47,797 bases of DNA, taken from a virus. The stretch lies in the IMG/VR virus record IMGVR_UViG_3300029309_000009, positions 38,088-85,884 of that record. One strand, given 5' to 3'. Within the stretch, counting starts at the first letter, position 1. Each line of letters begins with the position of its first letter. The position numbers and the translations under genes were made by a program. Positions 15,472 through 24,355 of the stretch are shown one piece after another. The notes beneath the pieces were generated by a model. That model saw nothing but the letters and a program-made list of their open reading frames with translations. It was not told the DNA's origin and did no database searches.

Positions 15472-15795
15472 ATGACTTGGGACTATTACAATATAGAAAA
15501 AAGAGGTAAAAGTTACCATAGAAGGAAATTTATTGAAAGGCACAATTTGCCCATTAAAAGGCTATTGGGCGAATTAGAAGAAAGGTATGAAGATGTTCAT
15601 TCTGAATTGATTGCATCTTCAACAGGCACAGTAAGAGATTTATATGGTTTTGATAAACAAATGAAAATGGTTAAGGAGTTACAAGATGTTCTTATAGAAA
15701 TAACAAAAGATATAGAAAAACAAAAAAGCAAACTAAAAACATTACCTGCTGATAAAGTAAAAGGTAAAGGAAAAGGACAAAAGAGGACAAATTAA
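15472..15795 (+). CDS. tagged protein MTWDYYNIEK, 107 aa
   Basis: First member of the MTWDYYN subtype. The first 23 bases are identical to those of the gene at 25199, 9.7 kb away. The body is a basic segment followed by a long helix (ELEERYEDVHSELI..., KMVKELQDVLIEITKD) and a Lys/Gly-rich tail (KVKGKGKGQKRTN). Function unknown. Confidence 0.75.
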   Translation: MTWDYYNIEKRGKSYHRRKFIERHNLPIKRLLGELEERYEDVHSELIASSTGTVRDLYGFDKQMKMVKELQDVLIEITKDIEKQKSKLKTLPADKVKGKGKGQKRTN

Positions 15796-15804
15796 GGTGA
15801 TTAA

Positions 15805-16077
15805 ATGTCATGGGAAAATGTCCTAAAAAAAGAAATAGATTTGGTTTTGCCAAGAGGAAAACAGAAGGTTCTCAAGGCAGAAGATAAAGACTATGACAGA
15901 GGACTTCTCGTTAAACTTCTAAAGAATGGCGGATATGAAATGGCATATTGGGCTGGTGAACATAAGCCCTATCCTGTTGAAGTATTGGTTGATGGAAAGT
16001 CAATAAAGAAAGATGCTAAGAAAGTTACTATGAAATTTCATCCCGAAATGGAGGAGAACAGAGATAAGAAGGATTGA
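15805..16077 (+). CDS. tagged protein MSWENVLKK, 90 aa
   Basis: Start at ATG 15805 after AGGTGATTA. The tag is followed by a small beta-rich domain (KVLKAEDKDYDRG..., GGYEMAYWAGEHKPYPVEVLVDG) and an acidic, charged end. It is a compact single domain rather than helical, showing that the tag is attached to different folds. Confidence 0.75.
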   Translation: MSWENVLKKEIDLVLPRGKQKVLKAEDKDYDRGLLVKLLKNGGYEMAYWAGEHKPYPVEVLVDGKSIKKDAKKVTMKFHPEMEENRDKKD

Positions 16078-16082
16078 TTTTT

Positions 16083-16283
16083 GTGGATTGGCGTATTATT
16101 CTAAAAGATTGGAGAGATAAAGCGAGGGGTGACTTAGATGCACCGGAAAGCACTATCATTTTACAGCAATCTCTATTTTATATGGAAGAAGTCAAAAAGA
16201 TGCTACAAAAGAAAAATCCTAACATACCCGATATAATTAATTTTTTAGAATATAATATTAAAATATTAAAGGAGGAATTATAG
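16083..16283 (+). CDS. tagged small protein MDWRIILKD, 66 aa
   Basis: The GTG at 16083 gives the tag MDWRIILKDWRDK; the upstream in-frame TTG at 16074 would add three residues before it. The remainder is helical (LQQSLFYMEEVKKMLQKK..., IINFLEYNIKILKEEL). The stop TAG shares its G with the next GTG start. It belongs to the minimal tag-plus-helices group. Confidence 0.65.
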   Translation: MDWRIILKDWRDKARGDLDAPESTIILQQSLFYMEEVKKMLQKKNPNIPDIINFLEYNIKILKEEL

Positions 16284-16612
16284 TGAGTTGGAAAAAAATT
16301 CTAAAAATAGATGAGATAGATATGGAATCTTCTATCAGTATGGCTACAAAATACTTAGATGAAATAGAAGGGTATGCTTCATACTATTATGGTGCTGGAT
16401 ATTCTCCCGATTTTGACGATGAGGGGGAGGCCGATACTTTTCAAAACCAAATATACAAAGATATTGAAACCATGAATAGATTATTCAAAAACCCTACTAA
16501 AGAAAATTTAGAAAAAATAGAAACAATGTCAAATGCCTTAGCCCAAGATATTGAATCTGAACATAACCCACTAGAAGTAATTCCTTCCTTTGATATTCAG
16601 TATAGAGAGTGA
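16283..16612 (+). CDS. tagged acidic protein MSWKKILKI, 109 aa
   Basis: GTG start at 16283 preceded by AGGAGGAATTATA. After the tag comes an acidic helical protein with an aromatic stretch (GYASYYYGAGYSPDFDDEGE) and a second helix (NLEKIETMSNALAQDIE). No family is recognised. Confidence 0.75.
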   Translation: MSWKKILKIDEIDMESSISMATKYLDEIEGYASYYYGAGYSPDFDDEGEADTFQNQIYKDIETMNRLFKNPTKENLEKIETMSNALAQDIESEHNPLEVIPSFDIQYRE

Positions 16613-16617
16613 TAGTT

Positions 16618-16971
16618 ATGTCTTGGCAAACTATTCTAAAGAAGAAGCCCAAAAGTGCTAAGTCAAGGGCTAAAGAAAGAGCCAAAAAGAAAGGACTCAA
16701 AGGAATAAATAAACCTCAGAGGCTAAAAGATGATTCGGATAAATCTCATCATGTTATGGCCTTTGAAGGAAAAAAGGCCAAGTATATCAAATTCGGACAA
16801 AAGGGGGTTAAGACAAATCAAACTGCCGGACAAAGAAAGGCTTTCAAATCTCGCCATGCTAAGAACATCAAGCGTGGAAAAATGTCTGCGGCATATTGGG
16901 CTAACAAAGTAAAGTGGAGTCCTAGTAAGACTAAAGAAAAGAAAAATAAAAATTGGCGAAAGGGGAGTTGA
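16618..16971 (+). CDS. tagged basic phage protein MSWQTILKK, 117 aa
   Basis: The ATG at 16618 is used because it exposes MSWQTILKKK. A Lys-rich linker is followed by a domain with VMAFEGKKAKYIKFGQKG, then RKAFKSRHAKNIKRGK and AAYWANKVKW. This order (IxFGxxG, RxxFxxRH, A-x-Y-W-x-x-x-x-W) matches a small basic family I recall from many tailed phages, of unknown function. As at 14090, a widespread family carries the local tag here. Confidence 0.8.
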   Translation: MSWQTILKKKPKSAKSRAKERAKKKGLKGINKPQRLKDDSDKSHHVMAFEGKKAKYIKFGQKGVKTNQTAGQRKAFKSRHAKNIKRGKMSAAYWANKVKWSPSKTKEKKNKNWRKGS

Positions 16972-16973
16972 AT

Positions 16974-17201
16974 TTGCCTAGATTTTCTTCTTTAAAGCAA
17001 GCCTATCACCTTTTTAAAAATAAAAAGGAAGTATTTAGGCAGATAGCAGGAGTATATGGGGTTCCTCCTAATTTTCATCCATATAAAAAAATGAGAGAAA
17101 AGGGTGTCTCACATGACGATGCTATTTTAGGAATTAATGACCCAAGATATGCTTTGAAGAAGTGGCAAACAACTCTCAAAAATCAAAAAGGAAGTAGTTA
17201 A
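16974..17201 (+). CDS. small basic protein with a C-terminal version of the tag, 75 aa
   Basis: TTG start at 16974 (MPRFSSLKQAYHLFK) just after the previous stop; an earlier in-frame TTG at 16953 overlaps that gene. No N-terminal Trp tag is present, but the protein ends KKWQTTLKNQKGSS, matching WQTxLK of the tag. The middle includes VYGVPPNFHPYKKMREKG. It is immediately followed by TerL with no spacer. Confidence 0.65.
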   Translation: MPRFSSLKQAYHLFKNKKEVFRQIAGVYGVPPNFHPYKKMREKGVSHDDAILGINDPRYALKKWQTTLKNQKGSS

Positions 17202-18656
17202 ATGGAAATTAGCGATTTCAATTTAGAACATCAGATGGATTTTGAACTATCTAGAAACTCATTTCCATATTTTTTTCAGCATGTCTGTGGCCCTGCTCTT
17301 GGATTAGAAACCTACTATTATCCAAAATATATGGAAGAATGGTTAGAACTAATGCACAGCACTCAAAGAACGGTTTTAATTTGTAGCAGAGACCACGGTA
17401 AATCTGTATTTATGCACTGTTGGGTTATTTGGAATTTAATTTTTCAGCCTAAAGGCTATCAAATGGTCTATATTTCTTCTAATCAAAAGCAGACTTTAGT
17501 GCATATGCGAGAAATTGACAAATATTTCACTCACCCTATGCTTCAAAGGTTTAAGCCGATAAGGGGATGGTCAGTAGGACATATTAGATTAACTAATGGA
17601 AATGAACTATTAGCAAGGTCAGTGGGTTCGCAAATTCGTGGTCTGCACCCAAATGAAATAATTATTGATGACCCGCTAAAAGAGTTTTCAATGTCGGCTA
17701 TCCAAAAGGTTACAGATTGGTTTTATAGCGATATGATACCGACTTTACATCATTCTGCATCTTTACGGGTTATAGGAACGCCATTTAGTTATACGGATAT
17801 TTATGCCCAACTTGCAGAAAATGACGTTTATGAAGTCAGAACCTATCCTTGCCTTAACTCCTTAAATGAACCATTGTGGCCCGATAGATGGGATTACAAT
17901 TCTTTAATGTTAAGAAAAGGAGAGATAGGCACAATAGCATTTACTAGAGAATATCTTTGCGTTCCTATGTCTACTGGAACTTCTCTGTTCAATCCCGAAT
18001 ATCTTGATAATTCTAAATCTAAAGACTATATTTTGAAGCCTCAAAGAAGAAAAGATTTCAGATATTATGTCGGGGTAGACCCTGCAATATCTACTGATGG
18101 TGATTACAATGTTATCACTGTTTTAGAAGTAGATGAAAATGATAATAAGACTGTAATATATGTTGATAGGGCAAAAAATGTAGACTTTAGGCAGAACATA
18201 GAGAAGGTCAAAATGATAGGTAAAATTTTCAATCCGGAAGTGGTTTTATTTGAAACTAATACTTTTGCCAAATCATTTACTCAAGAACTAAAGACTGTTT
18301 CTGATTTGAATGTTCACGATTTCACCACCACTAGAAAAAGAAAGCAAGAGATTATTCTCAATCTACAAATGAATTTTGAAAATGGTAAAATAAGATTGCC
18401 TTATGGTAATGAAGAAAGTAGAAGGGTTACATCTACTTTAATAGAGGAATTATCTATGTTTGCCATTACTGAAAGCGGTAGATTTGAAGGAATAGGGGCG
18501 CATGACGATATGGTTATGAGTCTCGCTTTGGCTAATGCTGCTACTCATACTTTGAGCGAGAAGTTTATTCATTTAGATGACTTGGGAATCTTTGACGATA
18601 AACCAATTGCTCCTAAGCCTTTTGCTGGAAGGGGAATTATGGGACTGAACTTTTGA
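17202..18656 (+). CDS. terL: terminase large subunit (DNA packaging ATPase/nuclease), 484 aa
   Basis: Packages DNA into the prohead with an N-terminal ATPase and cuts concatemers with a C-terminal RNase H-like nuclease. Visible motifs are: Walker A variant CSRDHGKS (61-68), Walker B IIIDD (153-157), the coupling motif IGTP (191-194), and acidic nuclease residues D293 (VGVDPAIS), E351 (LFETNT) and D435/D436 (AHDDMVMS). Length is normal for the family. The ATG follows the 16974 stop directly. It is the clearest anchor for calling this a tailed virus. Confidence 0.93.
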   Translation: MEISDFNLEHQMDFELSRNSFPYFFQHVCGPALGLETYYYPKYMEEWLELMHSTQRTVLICSRDHGKSVFMHCWVIWNLIFQPKGYQMVYISSNQKQTLVHMREIDKYFTHPMLQRFKPIRGWSVGHIRLTNGNELLARSVGSQIRGLHPNEIIIDDPLKEFSMSAIQKVTDWFYSDMIPTLHHSASLRVIGTPFSYTDIYAQLAENDVYEVRTYPCLNSLNEPLWPDRWDYNSLMLRKGEIGTIAFTREYLCVPMSTGTSLFNPEYLDNSKSKDYILKPQRRKDFRYYVGVDPAISTDGDYNVITVLEVDENDNKTVIYVDRAKNVDFRQNIEKVKMIGKIFNPEVVLFETNTFAKSFTQELKTVSDLNVHDFTTTRKRKQEIILNLQMNFENGKIRLPYGNEESRRVTSTLIEELSMFAITESGRFEGIGAHDDMVMSLALANAATHTLSEKFIHLDDLGIFDDKPIAPKPFAGRGIMGLNF

Positions 18657-18665
18657 GGTGATATT

Positions 18666-18950
18666 ATGTCTTGGAAAAACATACTAAAGGATGAGCCATT
18701 TGATGACTTTAGATTTAATATGTCTTCTATGCACCAAGAAATGCTTCAAAAAGAAAAGGAAATGGTCATCAAAGATGCTCAGTTTGAAATTGAAAAACTA
18801 TTAGATTACAAAGATAAGTTATTACAGTATAAGCAAAATGAAAGGTTAGACAAATTTGTTGATGCAGATTTGCCATTAAGACCACTTGATAATGTAATCG
18901 CTGCTATCAATAAATGGATTTCTTCTATGGAAGATAATATGGGAATGTGA
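18666..18950 (+). CDS. tagged helical protein MSWKNILKD, 94 aa
   Basis: Directly downstream of terL with GGTGATATT as ribosome binding site. The tag is followed by Met-rich and charged helices (MHQEMLQKEKEMVIKDAQ...), a likely coiled coil. Its place between terL and the portal suggests a packaging or portal-associated role, but this is positional inference only. Confidence 0.75.
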   Translation: MSWKNILKDEPFDDFRFNMSSMHQEMLQKEKEMVIKDAQFEIEKLLDYKDKLLQYKQNERLDKFVDADLPLRPLDNVIAAINKWISSMEDNMGM

Positions 18951-18954
18951 TATT

Positions 18955-19248
18955 ATGGCGGATTGGAAAGATAAACTCAAAAGAACTAAGCCCCCTAAAA
19001 AATATGGTATGAAAAGAGGAAAAAAATACGGAACTACTGTTTTTGGAGAAATAAAAGAAAAGGAAACTTCGCATACAAGAGCAAGAGATATGCCTAAGAG
19101 TATAATATTTGACTATTTTAGAATATACCAAAGACTACACAATAGAGTTCCTACGCTAAAAGAAATAGTAGAAGAAGAAGGTCGTTCATTAACTTCAGAT
19201 GAAATAGAAGATTACTACGATGAATACAAAAGAATGGGAGGAAATTAA
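18955..19248 (+). CDS. tagged basic protein MADWKDKLKR, 97 aa
   Basis: Opens MADWKDKLKRTK, a tag with one additional residue before Trp. The next 40 residues are Lys/Arg rich, followed by a helical domain (FDYFRIYQRLHNRVPTLKEIVEEEG) with winged-helix character, then an acidic Tyr-rich end. The following gene starts one base past its stop. It could be DNA-binding. Confidence 0.7.
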   Translation: MADWKDKLKRTKPPKKYGMKRGKKYGTTVFGEIKEKETSHTRARDMPKSIIFDYFRIYQRLHNRVPTLKEIVEEEGRSLTSDEIEDYYDEYKRMGGN

Positions 19249-19249
19249 T

Positions 19250-20605
19250 ATGGCAACTCCGGATGAAAAAAGAGAAGCGGCTCAAAGACTAGAACAGGTG
19301 GCCGATTTAGAGGAGGAGGCTAAAGATGCTCAGTCGGAAATAGAAGAAACATTGAATGTTACTCTAGATGATTTCATAGGCAAGTTTAGCATCATTGATG
19401 AATCAGAAGCCATAACTAAGATTTGTCAAGAATTTAAAATGAATGCTTCTCAAGCAAGAAGGCACTTAGATATGTTCCCAAATAAGTATTTAGTTCAAGA
19501 ACAATATGTTCCCGATATTATTAAAACGATGCGAAAAACTAGAAGGAAGTTAAAGGGTGAAAGTAGAACTAAAATGAGTAAGGCTATTGATACCTTAATT
19601 GATGGATATTCAGACCATTTAGATAAATGTATTAACACTATTTATTGGTTAAGACCGTATAAAGAAACGCTGCAAAAGATGAGATATACTGAAGGAGACC
19701 TATTGAAAATTCACGGTATAAAAGATATTGAAGGAAGGAGAGAAGTTATTGATTTACTATGCAAATTTTGGGAAGCGGAGTTAGAACAAAAGGATATGGC
19801 ATACGGTCAAAGATATTGCCAGTTGCAGAAAACAATGAATAATTCTAAAAGACAATTTAGGAAAAAAATTACAGATTTGTCTAAAATACGAAAAACTATC
19901 AAAGAAGAAACTAATGATTTTATTTTGAAGGCAGTTTGTAACCATCAAGGTATAAGTGCTAGAGAGATATTAGATATGATGCCAAGTAATCTCTACAAGC
20001 GAAACACTATGAAAGTAATTCCTCAACTAATTAGAAAATTAGATATTACTGATGTAGAAGGCTGCTACTATAAATTAGATGATACCATAAAGAAAAATAT
20101 CTATGCTTACACTGCGGCTTTCATAGATTCTGATGGATATATTACGGTTGATAGAAACATGAATCCTAGAGTCGGTTTAGTTGCCACCGGAGATAGGGGG
20201 AAGGCTTTCATGATTGAGATTCATAAAGCATTGGGAGTAGGAAGACTACATTTAGACCAAAAATCTCCACAAAATACTAGACCTGTTAATCGCCTTAATT
20301 TTTATTCTCAAGCAGATGTTACTGAATTATTGACAAAGTGCCTACCGCACTTTAGAATGAAAGGAAAGAATGCTGAATTACTTTTAGAATTAGTAAGAAT
20401 GAAAAAATCACATAAAAAAGCAGATTGGTATAAGTCTAGATGTGATGAAATTTTTAAACTAATGAAGTATGAAAATCATAAAGACCATGTAGGATACGAT
20501 TTTGCTAAAGATAATATAGACATTGAAACTGTTGCTAAATTGCACGATAATTGCAAAATGAGTTTAATGGATGAACTAGAAAATGTTGGGGCGATATTAG
20601 CATGA
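19250..20605 (+). CDS. LAGLIDADG-type endonuclease-like protein with a large N-terminal extension, 451 aa
   Basis: The ATG at 19250 (MATPDEKREAAQRL) follows GGAGGAAATTAAT; an upstream in-frame ATG at 19220 lies inside the previous gene. Residues 1-120 are acidic, charged and probably coiled. A winged-helix-like stretch precedes the LAGLIDADG motif AAFIDSDG (289-296; the acidic residue is D295), followed by the usual beta-rich saddle region with MIEIHKALGVGRL. A single motif implies a homodimeric or degenerate endonuclease. It sits in the operon, coupled to the next peptide by an ATGA overlap, which hints at a domesticated role. Confidence 0.7.
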   Translation: MATPDEKREAAQRLEQVADLEEEAKDAQSEIEETLNVTLDDFIGKFSIIDESEAITKICQEFKMNASQARRHLDMFPNKYLVQEQYVPDIIKTMRKTRRKLKGESRTKMSKAIDTLIDGYSDHLDKCINTIYWLRPYKETLQKMRYTEGDLLKIHGIKDIEGRREVIDLLCKFWEAELEQKDMAYGQRYCQLQKTMNNSKRQFRKKITDLSKIRKTIKEETNDFILKAVCNHQGISAREILDMMPSNLYKRNTMKVIPQLIRKLDITDVEGCYYKLDDTIKKNIYAYTAAFIDSDGYITVDRNMNPRVGLVATGDRGKAFMIEIHKALGVGRLHLDQKSPQNTRPVNRLNFYSQADVTELLTKCLPHFRMKGKNAELLLELVRMKKSHKKADWYKSRCDEIFKLMKYENHKDHVGYDFAKDNIDIETVAKLHDNCKMSLMDELENVGAILA

Positions 20606-20721
20606 GTTATTGCGGAAGGTGTTATTTCTTTGAGAATGAATACCCTTTCGGGTATTGCGAATCTTGTTGGATTAAGGCCGGAAAACCAACACCTATGTCA
20701 CAAAGCATTGATAAGAGATAG
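20602..20721 (+). CDS. 39-aa zinc-ribbon peptide
   Basis: The ATG at 20602 overlaps the previous TGA. The peptide is MSYCGRCYFFENEYPFGYC-ESCWIKAG..., two C-x2-C pairs (C4/C7 and C19/C22) in a knuckle arrangement, then a polar tail. This is a complete minimal zinc ribbon of a type used in nucleic-acid or protein contacts. It precedes the portal, which itself contains two further Cys clusters. Confidence 0.65.
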   Translation: MSYCGRCYFFENEYPFGYCESCWIKAGKPTPMSQSIDKR

Positions 20722-20748
20722 GCGGGTCGTAAAGACAGGGGTGTTGAT

Positions 20749-22380
20749 ATGGCAGAGAAAAGAAGGTTCTCCTTGACTAATTTATTTAGGAAGACTACTC
20801 CTACTCCAACGGATAGAGAGATATACAATATCGGAATACAAGAGAAAACTCCTGCTCAGATGCTAAATGGGCCATTGATTTACAATATAGTTCAAAATTC
20901 TGTGATAACTAGAACCTGTTTGACACAACTAAAACAAGAAGTTTTCAGAAGGGGATATATTTGGGAAAAGGCATATGAGGCTAGATGTGAGGAATGCGGT
21001 AAGGAGCATAAGAGGCCGGTTAAGGAATGTATGAGGTGTGGTAGTGAAAAATTACAAGTTCCTAATGTTAAGCAATTAGAATATGCTGAGAAATTTTTAG
21101 AAGGATATGTTAATGCTTCTGAACAACTTTTCATTGATGTTCTTAGAGAACTAGAAGATGATTTGAATATTATGGATGATGCCTATATTGTATTCGTAAA
21201 GGAGTATTATATTGATGGTAATGGAAAAATTAGGATGCACAGAATAAAAGAAATTTATCGTGGAGACCCTGTAAGTATGCACATATATGCTGATGAAGAA
21301 GGTGTAAGAGGGACTAAAGGTTTTACTTGTATTCATCATAGAGATTTTATTTCTAAAGAACCTCATGATTTATGTGAAAGATGTGGGGATGCTCTTTATC
21401 CTGTTCATTATGTTAATAGGGCTAAAGGAGATGACCAATATTTCATAAAAGGCGAAGTGTTACATTTTAGTAAATATAGTCCTAGTAGACTTTATGGCCT
21501 ATCTCCTATAATGACTCTTTACAATCATATTATGACTCTTATCGCTATGGAAAATTATGTCAATGCTTCCTATACTAAGAGCAGAATGCCGAGAGGAATG
21601 CTTGCCGTTCAAACTAGAAATATGGAATCAATGATGGCTTTTTGGCGTGGAGTCAAAGAAAGAATGGAGCAAGACCCTCATTATATTCCTGTAATGGGAA
21701 TAGAAGCCGAAGGAGGAAAGGGTTCTATTGAATGGATTAAATTTATGGATAGTCTAAAAGAAATGGAATATGTTTCCGTCAAAGATGATTTGCGAGATAG
21801 AATATCTGCTTTTTATGGAGTTAGTAAGATATTTATGGCAGACAATACTACTAGCGGAGGATTAAATAATGAGGGTATGCAGATACTTGTTACTAATCGT
21901 GCAGTGCAAATGGCGCAAAATGTCTACAATGAATATGTATTTCCATTCTTAACTACTCAATTTGGAATTACTGATTGGAAACTCAAATTACCACCATCTG
22001 AAGAAGAAGATGAAATTGCAGTTCTTCGTAAGAGAGAAATAGAAGTCAATATTGCTGCATCTACTAAGAATCTAGGATTTGAAATAGAAATGGATGAAGA
22101 TGGAAACTTTACCTTCACCAAACCGGAAGTAGAAAAAGAGGAACCTGCTGATGAAGAAATGTTACAGCCCGACCCACTTGCAGGGTCTAATTTAGACCAA
22201 AGAGATTTAGATGAACAGGCTAGAATATTTGCTCAAGGTGGAGGAAATCAGCAACAAAATTCACCGGCAACTAGAAATAAACCGAGTATGGAGACAGGGC
22301 CGGATAAGAGGTTTAGTGGACTTCCTAAAGAAGCAGGAAATCAGAATGTAGATTCAAGAACAGAAAGGAGAGTTGGTTGA
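20749..22380 (+). CDS. portal protein with two zinc-binding insertions, 543 aa
   Basis: Forms the dodecameric DNA entry ring at one vertex. Support comes from position after TerL, length, and portal-like text such as FSKYSPSRLYGLSPIMTLYN and YGVSKIFMADNTTSGGLNNE, followed by a Gln/Pro-rich acidic tail. Unusually, it carries C80-x2-C83-x10-C94-x2-C97 and a second cluster C194, H196/H197, C209-x2-C212, both resembling zinc ribbons. Known portal families seldom have these. The ATG follows a GGGTGTTG ribosome binding site. Confidence 0.85.
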   Translation: MAEKRRFSLTNLFRKTTPTPTDREIYNIGIQEKTPAQMLNGPLIYNIVQNSVITRTCLTQLKQEVFRRGYIWEKAYEARCEECGKEHKRPVKECMRCGSEKLQVPNVKQLEYAEKFLEGYVNASEQLFIDVLRELEDDLNIMDDAYIVFVKEYYIDGNGKIRMHRIKEIYRGDPVSMHIYADEEGVRGTKGFTCIHHRDFISKEPHDLCERCGDALYPVHYVNRAKGDDQYFIKGEVLHFSKYSPSRLYGLSPIMTLYNHIMTLIAMENYVNASYTKSRMPRGMLAVQTRNMESMMAFWRGVKERMEQDPHYIPVMGIEAEGGKGSIEWIKFMDSLKEMEYVSVKDDLRDRISAFYGVSKIFMADNTTSGGLNNEGMQILVTNRAVQMAQNVYNEYVFPFLTTQFGITDWKLKLPPSEEEDEIAVLRKREIEVNIAASTKNLGFEIEMDEDGNFTFTKPEVEKEEPADEEMLQPDPLAGSNLDQRDLDEQARIFAQGGGNQQQNSPATRNKPSMETGPDKRFSGLPKEAGNQNVDSRTERRVG

Positions 22381-22381
22381 T

Positions 22382-22609
22382 ATGACAGAAGATTTGAAAC
22401 AAAAAGAAATACGGCTAAGAAAAGAACTAGCAAAAATAAAAACACAGAATTCTGCCGAGTCTAGGACAGTAGAGAAAAATCGTGACTTTGATATTGCGGG
22501 AATAGATGTAAGGACTACTCATAAAGCAACTCATGGTGGCGCAGAAGTTCCCGATGTAGTTTTACTTCCTAAAAGAAAGCGCAACCGAAAAGAAAATATT
22601 CCTTTCTGA
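22382..22609 (+). CDS. small charged protein, 75 aa
   Basis: ATG 22382 (MTEDLKQKEIRLRKEL) overlaps the end of the portal gene region; an in-frame GTG/TTG start three residues earlier is possible. A helical, charged N-terminal third is followed by a beta-like middle with DIAGIDVRTT and a basic end (KRKRNRKENIPF). No tag is present. Function unknown. Confidence 0.65.
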   Translation: MTEDLKQKEIRLRKELAKIKTQNSAESRTVEKNRDFDIAGIDVRTTHKATHGGAEVPDVVLLPKRKRNRKENIPF

Positions 22610-22619
22610 GAGTGATATT

Positions 22620-24353
22620 ATGCTTCTTAAAAACAGAGAAAAATATATAGAAGCAGCACAAACTAAAACTGAAAAGGAACGAGAAGAACGTATCAAATCT
22701 CAAAATTCTAAATATAGAACATACCGGAGAGTAATGAAGATATTAAAACAAATGAAAAGAGATGGGACATTTGAAAAAAGAAGTCAAAGATTAAACAAAC
22801 TAATATCTTCAATATCCGGTTCATCTTCTCCTCAATTTAAATTAGAGAGAATTTTATTTTCATTTAGTAAATTAAAAGAAGTAGATTTTTTAGTTAGTGA
22901 AATGGAAGATGCAGAAAATAAAGTTGAGTCGCCTAAAGAAATTCAAGATAGCATAAAATCATCTTTATTTGAGGAAGAAGTTGTTTCTACTTTAGTAGCC
23001 TCTATATATTCAGTTGATGCTGATGTAGAAGAAATAAAACAGTCGGGAATATTGCATAACCTTTACGATGAACTTGACCCTCCTCCCGAAATATTTTACT
23101 TACAAGGAGAACCTAGCAAAATAACAGTTGTTACTTTAGATGAAAGGGATACAGATAGAATAGATAGGTATATGGATATAATATTTAAAGAAAAATTGCT
23201 TGATATTTCTACTGAGCCATATGAAACAAAGACTACTCTATTTGAAGTCTTGCAAGAATTATATTTAGATGCGTTTGGAGAGTATCCTACATTTATGATA
23301 AAATCTAAAAATATTGCTGGCTTTCTTTCCGGAATGAAATCTAACATATTAAGAAAACTTGGTAATAGAGAAACAAACAAAGAATCTTCCATCATAAAAC
23401 CTTCTCTCCAAGATTCTACTAACATTCTTCCTAAAGATAAAAGTTTTACACAACTAATTGAAGAAAAGATTGAAATTCTAAAAAATCAAAGAAAAATGTT
23501 AAGATTAGAATTAGATATTTATTCTAAAATAAATATTGAGAAGGAGATGCAAAAGTATCAAGGCATAATTGAAAAAGAAGTTGAGAGGGCCACTAAACAA
23601 TTCGATGAACTTAGGCAAAGATTTTCACAAGCGAAAAAAGAAAAAGAGGTTTTGGAAAATAAGAAAAAATCTATGGAAGAAGCAGCAGGAAAATTAACTG
23701 CTTCTGAATATGTAAAAGCAAAAGAAGAAATTGATAAGGTTAATGAGTCTCTATCTGAATTTTCAAGAATACTCTCTGTCCTACAAACAGAAGGTGGAAA
23801 TTTGAAAAGAAAGATGGAAGTTTTAGGTAGGGCGGGGATGGCCGAAGAAAGTGTTAGAACCAAAGTAGAATCTGAACTTTATGATGAATTTTCTGAACAG
23901 TTAGATAATATAGAGGAGTTAAGCCAAACCATTTCTAAGTTAGAAAGAGAATTATCTTTACCTAAACCGATTAAAAATAAAATTAAAAGGGTAACTAAAA
24001 AATTTGACGCTAACGTATTAGAGGCAGACGAATATAGAGAATATATTACTACTCTTACTTCTTATGAAAGAATATTAATGCAAGTAGGCAGAATGATAGG
24101 TAAGGAGATAAAAGAAATGAAATCTTACTTAACTAAAAATCAAAACGCTTTAGAAAATACTGCCGATTATTTTATTCGGCTGGCAAATTCTACCGATGAA
24201 GAAGAAAACGAAGAAAATTTAGGAATTGTTAGGAGATTAAATAGAAAGACTTTAACTGAATCTGACTTGGAAGAAATACAGGAGAACATATCTGAAGCAC
24301 TTCAGTTGAGAAGAAAAATAATCAATATAACTGAAAAAGCAAAGGAGGAATAG
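22620..24353 (+). CDS. large coiled-coil protein, 577 aa
   Basis: Starts MLLKNREKYIE, without a Trp tag. Residues roughly 290-400 form a long Lys/Glu heptad region (KEVERATKQFDELRQRFSQAKK...), and a second helical stretch follows at 410-500. The N-terminal half is acidic and mixed. It may act as scaffolding or a long structural protein between portal and ligase; no family is recognised. Confidence 0.7.
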   Translation: MLLKNREKYIEAAQTKTEKEREERIKSQNSKYRTYRRVMKILKQMKRDGTFEKRSQRLNKLISSISGSSSPQFKLERILFSFSKLKEVDFLVSEMEDAENKVESPKEIQDSIKSSLFEEEVVSTLVASIYSVDADVEEIKQSGILHNLYDELDPPPEIFYLQGEPSKITVVTLDERDTDRIDRYMDIIFKEKLLDISTEPYETKTTLFEVLQELYLDAFGEYPTFMIKSKNIAGFLSGMKSNILRKLGNRETNKESSIIKPSLQDSTNILPKDKSFTQLIEEKIEILKNQRKMLRLELDIYSKINIEKEMQKYQGIIEKEVERATKQFDELRQRFSQAKKEKEVLENKKKSMEEAAGKLTASEYVKAKEEIDKVNESLSEFSRILSVLQTEGGNLKRKMEVLGRAGMAEESVRTKVESELYDEFSEQLDNIEELSQTISKLERELSLPKPIKNKIKRVTKKFDANVLEADEYREYITTLTSYERILMQVGRMIGKEIKEMKSYLTKNQNALENTADYFIRLANSTDEEENEENLGIVRRLNRKTLTESDLEEIQENISEALQLRRKIINITEKAKEE

Positions 24354-24355
24354 TT

